Below, in pieces: positions 14,364-19,885 of a DNA stretch of 21,550 bases. The stretch is from a virus: positions 1 to 21,550 of IMG/VR virus record IMGVR_UViG_3300047553_000019. One strand, written 5' to 3'. The notes under the pieces are model-generated. The model saw only the letters and a list, made by a program, of their open reading frames with translations, did no database searches and was not told where the DNA came from. The position numbers and the translations under genes were made by a program. Position 1 is the first letter of the stretch; each line of letters starts with the position of its first letter.

Positions 14364-14801
14364 TTAGTTAGTAGCCTGAGTCAATGCTCCTGTTCCAGTG
14401 AAAGATACTGAATAAGTTACTGGAGACTCCATGTCAGCAGTGATATCCATACTTTCAATGAAAGCTTGACCAGACCAGATTAAGTCACCTGTTACTGGAG
14501 TTGTTCCACTAACTGTAGTAAACTTAACTGTTACAGCAGTTCTATTTGCGATTGCAGTCATTAACTCACCTGTAGTGTAGTAAGAAGCTGTAGCAGCAGG
14601 ATCAACTGTAGCTAAACCATCTGTAGTCAAAGACCAAGATTTAACACCGCCAATATGATCTGTCCATCCACCGCTTTGTTTATCTGTGCTATCTGGTAAG
14701 TCTACAGAAAAGCTTAAAGAACAAGATGTAGCGTGTGCTACTACTTCTGTTCCAACTAATACAACCAATGAGGTTCCGTTAAATACACCTGTTGTTGCCA
14801 T
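14364..14801 (-). CDS. Major tail tube protein (145 aa)
   Basis: A small, beta-rich, low-charge protein starting MATTGVFNGTSLVVLVG, with TSCSLSFSVDL, GGVKSWSLTTDGLA, NRTAVTVKFTTVSG, GDLIWSGQAFIESMDITAD and TYSVSFTGTGALTQ. These are the strands of the TP901-1-type phage major tail protein, which stacks as rings to form the tail tube through which DNA passes. The length agrees with the family. It lies between the tail terminator and the chaperone pair, as expected. The leader AAAATAAAATAAAATG lacks a ribosome site in the E. coli sense, typical of this host group. The protein is expected to be one of the most abundant virion proteins. Confidence 0.88.
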   Translation of the reverse strand: MATTGVFNGTSLVVLVGTEVVAHATSCSLSFSVDLPDSTDKQSGGWTDHIGGVKSWSLTTDGLATVDPAATASYYTTGELMTAIANRTAVTVKFTTVSGTTPVTGDLIWSGQAFIESMDITADMESPVTYSVSFTGTGALTQATN

Positions 14802-14822
14802 TTTATTTTATTTTACTTTTTT

Positions 14823-15251
14823 TTATAATATTTGATTCACAAAATGTTCCATTGTTATAATTCTCCTAAATACATAAGACTGGTCGATATAGTCAAATGT
14901 AGCATAGTTTGCTCCCATTTTTCTAGTAACTATTTTAAAATCAGGGGAAGTGCTTGGATAATCATCAGGATAAACACCAATAATGCCTAATAATTCATTA
15001 GCCCATTGATCTACTGATTTTTGACCTACTTCACCTGACTTCTGAGTCTTATATACTATGTCAAATTGGATAGTAGCATTGAAGCTATAGCTTTGTTTGT
15101 CACTATCCTCTGGAGCAGTTTGACTGCTTATAATCAAAAACGGAGGATTAACATTATCTGGAGCTATTGTATCATAAACTCCTAACGAAAAAGATTCGCT
15201 AGTCAATTTATCAAAATAACCCTTTCTTATAGCTAATCCGCAGTCTTTCAT
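14823..15251 (-). CDS. Tail terminator / tail completion protein, DUF3168-like (142 aa)
   Basis: The layout is a first helix (MKDCGLAIRKGYFDKLTS), a short strand with APDNVNPPFLIISSQ, a long strand QSYSFNATIQFDIVYKTQ, a helix with SVDQWANELLGIIG, and final strands KIVTRKMGANYATFDYIDQ and YVFRRIITMEHFVNQIL. This follows the DUF3168/gp17-like tail completion fold, which caps the tail tube end and joins it to the neck. Position between the HK97 gp10-like gene and the tail tube is exactly where that gene usually lies. No catalytic residues are expected. Identification is by pattern and gene order. Confidence 0.75.
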   Translation of the reverse strand: MKDCGLAIRKGYFDKLTSESFSLGVYDTIAPDNVNPPFLIISSQTAPEDSDKQSYSFNATIQFDIVYKTQKSGEVGQKSVDQWANELLGIIGVYPDDYPSTSPDFKIVTRKMGANYATFDYIDQSYVFRRIITMEHFVNQIL

Positions 15252-15275
15252 TTACACAAATTTAGCGAAATATAT

Positions 15276-15743
15276 TTATATCTTTATTTTCTTTATTTTC
15301 TCTATCATGCTTCCAATTAGCTCGTCAGCAGAGTTAAATAGGTATGGTCCAGGTCTTCTAATTACCTTGTGCAAACCGCTTCTTTTAAACTCTCCAGCGT
15401 ATGCTGTAAGGCTAGAATTGTCTAATCTTTTATAACTAAGCATTGGTGCCCTTCCTGTACCAAATTCCACAAATGCAGCATAGTTAATTAAATGACCTTT
15501 AGCATTGCTTACATTTGGTAAACCAGCTTTAATCATTGAAGATCCATTAGATAGTTTTGTTGCTCTTATTGATGACCTTAATGCACCTGTATCTACAGCA
15601 ACTCTAGATTTTGCTCTATTCTCTATTTGTTTAGCTGTTTCATATATTATATTAGCAGCTTGAACGGTCATTGTATCAGGGGCTTGAGCAAATTTCTTAG
15701 AAATAGAATTAAGCCCATTTACCTTAACATTAAATCTAGCCAT
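15276..15743 (-). CDS. HK97 gp10-family head-tail (neck) protein (155 aa)
   Basis: The motifs are those of the family: MARFNVKVNGLNSISKKF at the start, a long helix AANIIYETAKQIENRAKSRVAVDTGALRSSI, then INYAAFVEFGTGRAP at about 85-100 and a final helix (ADELIGSMIEKIKKIKI). V-D-T-G-x-L-R-x-S-I and Y-A-x-F-V-E-F-G-T are the hallmarks. The protein acts in the neck during joining of head and tail. The start overlaps the end of the head closure gene by 8 bases, so the two are probably translated together. Confidence 0.9.
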   Translation of the reverse strand: MARFNVKVNGLNSISKKFAQAPDTMTVQAANIIYETAKQIENRAKSRVAVDTGALRSSIRATKLSNGSSMIKAGLPNVSNAKGHLINYAAFVEFGTGRAPMLSYKRLDNSSLTAYAGEFKRSGLHKVIRRPGPYLFNSADELIGSMIEKIKKIKI

Positions 15744-16062
15744 TTAATAAAGTTGAACAACCAATTATAAAATATTTATTCTCATCTCTTTCATTTATAA
15801 CTGAGTTAATCATATATAAATTACTTTTGTGACTGATAATCAACTTGTTATCAAATGTTTTAGATGTGGTATATCTTATTCTAAAATTGATGTCATTAGC
15901 TAAAGAGTCTTTACCAGATATATCTGTTTTATTCTCGGTATCATTAGCAATCTGAGCCCAACAAGTATAATAGTCCGCAAGGGTGTTTACATATCCTCCA
16001 GCCCCATCGGATACTCCTGTTTTGCTTTTAAAAGTAATTCTATTATGTAGTTTACCTATCAT
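15736..16062 (-). CDS. Head closure (head-tail adaptor) protein (108 aa)
   Basis: It begins MIGKLHNRITFKSKTGVSDGAGGYVNTLADYYTCWAQI, the signature of the phage head-tail joining family (Phage_H_T_join, SPP1 gp16-like): L-x-x-R-I, then D-G-x-G-G-x-x-x, then W-A-x-I. The second half contains FRIRYTTSKTFDNKLIISHKSNLYMINSVINE, two strand pairs that complete the barrel, ending with the D/E-N-K-Y-F stretch. These rings close the portal channel after packaging. The ATG overlaps the final base of the connector gene stop. Confidence 0.9.
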   Translation of the reverse strand: MIGKLHNRITFKSKTGVSDGAGGYVNTLADYYTCWAQIANDTENKTDISGKDSLANDINFRIRYTTSKTFDNKLIISHKSNLYMINSVINERDENKYFIIGCSTLLNG

Positions 16063-16607
16063 TATAATATGTAGTTAATACGCTTATAAGGCTTCATAAG
16101 CTCATAAGCAGTTGTTATATTAGCATTTGGTTGTGTATCTTCAACACTTGATTCTCTGTACTCGTAAAGGTCAGCAACATACTTTAAAAGTGCTGTTTTC
16201 ATAGTCTTAGGAGTGGTAGAATACCCACAAGTGTAAGTAAATCTATATTCCATAGCATTGTTAGCTACCATATAAATCTTCTTGGTTGTATCACCTAAAA
16301 CATTATAATCTCCAACAGGCATTACTACCCATTCTTCATTGTTCCAGTATTCTACAACGCTAATCGTTCCTGTAGGTACATAAGGAAGTTCTATAAACTC
16401 GTCTACATAAGCTACAACCTTCAATGTTCTTGTAGTCATAGCAACACCTGCATATTGCTCAAGTCTTGTTTGTGCAGTAGCTATCAAAGCTTCGATTAGA
16501 TCGTCATCTTCGTCATAATCAACTCTAAGGTAATTCTTAGCTTCTACTAAAGTAACAACTTCTGCTGTAGGGGCTACTGTTGTTGTAATATCTCTTACAA
16601 TTTGCAT
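16062..16607 (-). CDS. gp6-like head-tail connector protein (181 aa)
   Basis: The sequence VVTLVEAKNYLRVDYDEDDDLIEALIATAQTRLEQYAG (about 19-56) is the standard start of phage gp6/gp15-type connectors: S/T-L-x-E-A-K-x-x-L-R-V-D-x-D-x-D-D-x-L-I. It is followed by beta regions (FIELPYVPTGTISVVEYW, RFTYTCGYSTTPKTMKTALLKYVADLYEY). The dodecameric ring binds under the portal. It is the first gene after the capsid terminator, with its own 90-base leader, so it may be transcribed from a separate promoter as well as by read-through. Confidence 0.9.
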   Translation of the reverse strand: MQIVRDITTTVAPTAEVVTLVEAKNYLRVDYDEDDDLIEALIATAQTRLEQYAGVAMTTRTLKVVAYVDEFIELPYVPTGTISVVEYWNNEEWVVMPVGDYNVLGDTTKKIYMVANNAMEYRFTYTCGYSTTPKTMKTALLKYVADLYEYRESSVEDTQPNANITTAYELMKPYKRINYIL

Positions 16608-16622
16608 CCTATATCTTTTTTA

Positions 16623-16630
16623 CAAAAATA
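16623..16630 (-). promoter_or_regulatory. Candidate Bacteroidota -7 box upstream of the connector gene
   Basis: TATTTTTG fits the TAnnTTTG -7 consensus of Bacteroidota promoters and lies 16-23 bases before the connector ATG, just after the capsid terminator. A convincing -33 TTTG box at the normal spacing is not visible, so support is weak in this AT-rich DNA. Confidence 0.3.
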
Positions 16631-16648
16631 GTCAAAATTTAACGCATT

Positions 16649-16677
16649 AAAAAAGGGGTAGTTTTTGGCTACCCCTT
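16649..16677 (-). terminator. Rho-independent terminator after the capsid gene
   Basis: On the minus strand AAGGGGTAG pairs perfectly with CTACCCCTT (9 bp) around a 7-base loop (CCAAAAA) and is followed by TTTTTT (part of it overlapping the stem). It begins 22 bases after the capsid stop. Partial termination here would give more capsid message than downstream message, and would also protect the 3' end. Confidence 0.88.
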
Positions 16678-16698
16678 ATATTTTAGATTAGTCTAAGA

Positions 16699-17865
16699 CT
16701 AAGCAACATTACCGAAATCACCATATACAAACGCACCAGCGTAGTAGATTGGGAATGCGATACGAGCTTCAACTCTTACAGTAATCATGTTCTCTGTAAA
16801 GTTGTTACCATCAAACTCAGAGAAACGAACAGAAATTCCATCTCTTTGCATGATTTGAGCACCCATAGACCAGTCACCTACTAAGAACTTATCAGCAGCG
16901 ATAGCTGTAGAAGTGTAAACTGGGATACCAGCGATAGATAACTGACCATTGTTAGTAACAATAGTAGAACCTGGTAAAGAGTAAGCACTATTTGTATTCT
17001 TAGTATTGATGATGCTAGCCCAATCTGTAGGGTTAATCAAGATACCAGTTGCAGTATAGTTAGAAGCTTCAACTTGTGCGATAGATTGAACTAATTGCTC
17101 AACATCTACAGTAGCAGCACCAGCGAATGCAGAAGCAACACCAGTTAAACCTTGTAAGTTAGGAGCAGTACCGTTACCGCTTAATAATTGAGCATCTTCA
17201 GCTACTAAATACTTCTCTAACAATCTTTGTTGTAAGAAAGAAGTCATAGCAGGAACATCGTCTAACATTTGACGAGAGATTCTAACATAACCAGCGATAA
17301 CTTGTGCAGGAGCATTAGTCATAGTGATATCGAAATCAACTTGAGCTTTTGCACTACCTTGAGTTTGAGCTGCTGGAGCACCTTCACCACCTGTTTCTAG
17401 AGGGAAAGTAAATAAACCTTGAGAAATTGTACCTACTGGTAACAAACTTCTTACATGCACCTTACGAGAAGGTAAGCCATAAACTTGGTTAGCATAAGCA
17501 CGAGGAATATCACCTGTTAAGCTAGCAGCTTCAGTCATGTTACCTACAGTCTTTGTGTCCATTACAAATGCGTGGTTCTTAATTTCACCAGCACCTAATT
17601 TGCCTAATACATCGGCATTCTTTTCAATTGCTTCAGCTAAAGCACCATTGAAACCTTTTACTTCGTTTTGATTCATTTTAATACGATTTGATTTTGCCTC
17701 TAATTTGTCTGCAGCATCTTTAACTACAGCAACTTGAGATTTTAATTCTTCTAATTCAGATTTAACTGCATCTACAGCAGTTGCGTTTTCAGCTTTCACA
17801 GCATCAAATTCACCTTTAATTTCGGTTTTGATACCTTCGAAAGCACTTTTAATTTCTTCTACCAT
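16699..17865 (-). CDS. Major capsid protein, HK97 fold (388 aa)
   Basis: An N-terminal charged coiled coil (about 1-65, EEIKSAFEGIKTEIKGEFD) is the delta domain that acts as built-in scaffold and is removed by the protease; the cut should lie near residues 95-115 by analogy. The mature part shows typical HK97 pieces: VRSLLPVGTISQG, APAQVIAGYVRISRQMLDD, EKYLVAEDAQLLSGNGTAPNLQGL, GILINPTDWASI, IAGIPVYTSTAI, FLVGDWSMGAQIMQRDGISVRFSE and the end TVRVEARIAFPIYYAGAFVYGDF. The start shares one base with the protease stop (TAATG). A strong terminator follows. It builds the icosahedral shell. Confidence 0.96.
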   Translation of the reverse strand: MVEEIKSAFEGIKTEIKGEFDAVKAENATAVDAVKSELEELKSQVAVVKDAADKLEAKSNRIKMNQNEVKGFNGALAEAIEKNADVLGKLGAGEIKNHAFVMDTKTVGNMTEAASLTGDIPRAYANQVYGLPSRKVHVRSLLPVGTISQGLFTFPLETGGEGAPAAQTQGSAKAQVDFDITMTNAPAQVIAGYVRISRQMLDDVPAMTSFLQQRLLEKYLVAEDAQLLSGNGTAPNLQGLTGVASAFAGAATVDVEQLVQSIAQVEASNYTATGILINPTDWASIINTKNTNSAYSLPGSTIVTNNGQLSIAGIPVYTSTAIAADKFLVGDWSMGAQIMQRDGISVRFSEFDGNNFTENMITVRVEARIAFPIYYAGAFVYGDFGNVA

Positions 17866-18638
17866 TAGTTGAAAATTTTAAATGATTGTAAATATTTGTT
17901 TATCTCGATTTCAATAGAAACAGTCGGGTTATCTTCTTCTTCCAATGCCTCATCTACTGATTCACCTTCTGGTTGCAATTCAGATGGTTCTTCTACAGGC
18001 GGTTGTTCTTCTGAAGGAACTGACTCTTCGTCTTCCATTTCTGCAAGATATTGTTGTAATTGCTTAAGTTTTAATTCTAACAAACCGAATGTTTCATCTG
18101 TATAAAATCCATTCTTTAAAGACTTGATAGTTTTACCCATCTCATCAATAAGAGTAGATTTAATTTCAGACTTAACCATTACTGTTGGTGTATTAGAATT
18201 AGCTCCCCATAAAACAGAGGAACCCTCAAACAATCTAATTTCAGATATTTCATTATAACCTGACTTAGCTTGAGATTTCACAGTCTGGAATCCAATGCTA
18301 TGCTCAGTTATATGACCATCCTTATACAACTCATAAGTATCTCTACCCAAAGTTGTATTAGGCATTTTAACATAAGCCTTTAATCCAAAGTTATCTTCCA
18401 TCATGTCAAATGGCTTTGCGATAGGCTTTTCTGTAGAGTGGTTGAACAAATGCCAGATTCTATTCTTAGCTTTTGGACCATTCTCTTTTAATGATTTAGT
18501 AAATGCACCAGGAGTGATTACATCACCATCGCTGTCTACATTACCAAATGCGGAGTAGTAAACTACTATTGTTCTTGAGTCATCCGACATATCAATCGGT
18601 GCACCACTTACTCCTTTTCTGTTATAAAAATTACTCAT
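17865..18638 (-). CDS. HK97-family prohead protease, peptidase S78 (257 aa)
   Basis: It removes capsid delta domains during head maturation. The core shows VVYYSAFGNVDSDGDVITPGAF, the catalytic His in LFNH, a GRDTYELYKDGHITEHSIGF segment with the catalytic Ser after EH, and EIRLFEGSSVLWGANSNT. The ATG at 18638 is preferred, because its leader (AAACAAATAAAT) looks like others here. A longer frame from TTG at 18656 would overlap the MuF gene by 8 bases and add 6 residues. Beyond the core is a helical stretch (LLELKLKQLQQYLAEM) and a very acidic, Pro-rich tail of about 50 residues, which may serve as extra scaffold or be trimmed. Confidence 0.93.
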   Translation of the reverse strand: MSNFYNRKGVSGAPIDMSDDSRTIVVYYSAFGNVDSDGDVITPGAFTKSLKENGPKAKNRIWHLFNHSTEKPIAKPFDMMEDNFGLKAYVKMPNTTLGRDTYELYKDGHITEHSIGFQTVKSQAKSGYNEISEIRLFEGSSVLWGANSNTPTVMVKSEIKSTLIDEMGKTIKSLKNGFYTDETFGLLELKLKQLQQYLAEMEDEESVPSEEQPPVEEPSELQPEGESVDEALEEEDNPTVSIEIEINKYLQSFKIFN

Positions 18639-18648
18639 ATTTATTTGT

Positions 18649-19479
18649 TTACGCAATATACACAGTACAACATCTACAGTTACAATTATTTATTGCTCCC
18701 CCTGATGCATCGTGTGCGTATTGCATTTGTACTACCCCTAAGTTTGGTGTGTTAACCATAAATGGCTGATTCACCAATATTCTCGTTCCTTTAGTGTCAG
18801 GATTAGTTTGTCTATCCAAATCTAAATGCCACATTCTAGGATAACCCATATACTCTGAGTGTACCCATTGCTTTAACAATGGCACCACCGAATATTGAGT
18901 TGCACCAAATGCACCTGTGCTTAAAGCCTGATGCGATTCAGTACGAGCAATCAATAGACTTCTTGAAGTATTAATCTTACCATCTCTAAGTGACTTTATA
19001 GCCAACTCATTGATTTGTCTTTCAGTAAGATTATTCTCTTGTCCGTATCGTATAGCGTTATTAATTAACCTAGCAATCTCTGTTTCAGTTGTATTTTCTA
19101 TACCATACATCTTAGTACCACTAATTGCTGTCCAATAAGACAACATAAACGCTAACCATTCGTCAGCAATATTTAGAGGATCAAAGTCTATAGACTCTTC
19201 TTTTTTAAACTTGTCAAATATCTTTTGATAACGCATTGCGGTATAACCGCCTACATTCTCATACAAATTTCGTAAAATATTATTAATCGATTGTGAGTCG
19301 AATAATGATTGTCTGTTATTTACCGTTTGCTGTGCTCCCATTTGAGCAACTAAGTCAGCAGCCTTATCAAAATCCTTCTGCAATACTGCCTTAATTTGAG
19401 GCTGGTATTCTCTGATTGATTTCCTTGCAATCTTTTGTTGCAAAGCAAATTGCTGTGAAGGATAAAGTATTTTAGCCAT
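18649..19479 (-). CDS. MuF-like minor head morphogenesis protein (276 aa)
   Basis: The N-terminal half is helical and charged. The C-terminal half (about 130-272) is a phage Mu F-like domain: SRSLLIARTESHQALSTGA (R179-T-E181), LKQWVHSEYMGYPRMWHLDLD (W205, H218), NQPFMVNTP and finally the Cys-rich NCNCRCC (266-271). In Mu and SPP1 relatives this protein is packed in the prohead near the portal and is sometimes ejected with the DNA. Here the gene lies between the 133-aa protein (1-base overlap) and the protease. No toxin domain is fused to it. Confidence 0.9.
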   Translation of the reverse strand: MAKILYPSQQFALQQKIARKSIREYQPQIKAVLQKDFDKAADLVAQMGAQQTVNNRQSLFDSQSINNILRNLYENVGGYTAMRYQKIFDKFKKEESIDFDPLNIADEWLAFMLSYWTAISGTKMYGIENTTETEIARLINNAIRYGQENNLTERQINELAIKSLRDGKINTSRSLLIARTESHQALSTGAFGATQYSVVPLLKQWVHSEYMGYPRMWHLDLDRQTNPDTKGTRILVNQPFMVNTPNLGVVQMQYAHDASGGAINNCNCRCCTVYIA

Positions 19480-19880
19480 TATTTCTTAGCATCAATCTTT
19501 TCTATCATTTTACCTGCTGCTGCAAATATAGAAGTCAATCCATTTTGAGCTGCTCTTTGTCTAATGGCTCTTAGTCCTTGTCTATCTACAGTCTTAAAAT
19601 CAGAAGTATAGATATATCCATAGTGACCTTTAGTCTCAGCATCTTCTGATGTATCAACTCCTAAAAACCACTTAGCAAATTCGCCCCATCCATTCTTCTC
19701 GATATAAGCATTCTCCATTTCTACAGAAGGTCTTTCCCAAGAATCTGGTTCTTTAACATCACCACTTTCAATCAAAGAATTTGCGTGAGCAATTCCTTTA
19801 GGATTTTTCTTGTTGATAGCCTTTTGACTTTGCAAATCTTCTAAAGCCTTTATTAAGTTGTCAAATGATTTTAGTTCCAT
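19479..19880 (-). CDS. Head-associated protein of unknown function (133 aa)
   Basis: The first part is helical and charged (MELKSFDNLIKALEDLQSQK). The second part holds SWERPSVEMENAYIEKNGW, GEFAKWFLGVD, ETKGHYGYIYTSDFKTVDRQGL and AIRQRAAQNGL. This order, namely W..., a W-containing helix, F-L-x-V-D, K-x-x-Y, a D-x-x-x-V-x-R-x-G-L turn and a helix with A-A, resembles a small domain found next to, or fused with, portal and protease genes in other phages. The gene sits between portal (5-base gap) and MuF (1-base overlap). Role unknown; a DNA- or portal-contacting factor is a guess. Confidence 0.65.
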   Translation of the reverse strand: MELKSFDNLIKALEDLQSQKAINKKNPKGIAHANSLIESGDVKEPDSWERPSVEMENAYIEKNGWGEFAKWFLGVDTSEDAETKGHYGYIYTSDFKTVDRQGLRAIRQRAAQNGLTSIFAAAGKMIEKIDAKK

Positions 19881-19885
19881 ATTAT

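Noticed and set aside
15252-15275. TAAATTTG box directly before the tail terminator gene as a promoter
   Set aside because: It matches the -7 pattern, but no -33 element is visible and the box is only 5 bases from the ATG; such matches are common by chance in this AT-rich DNA.
17869-18105. 78-aa Ser-rich plus-strand frame
   Set aside because: Ser and Gly runs arise from reading the opposite strand of the Glu/Pro-rich tail of the protease; no independent support.
18638-18656. TTG start for the prohead protease at 18656
   Set aside because: The ATG six codons later has the A/T-rich leader shared by neighbours and avoids overlap with the MuF stop, so ATG 18638 is preferred.
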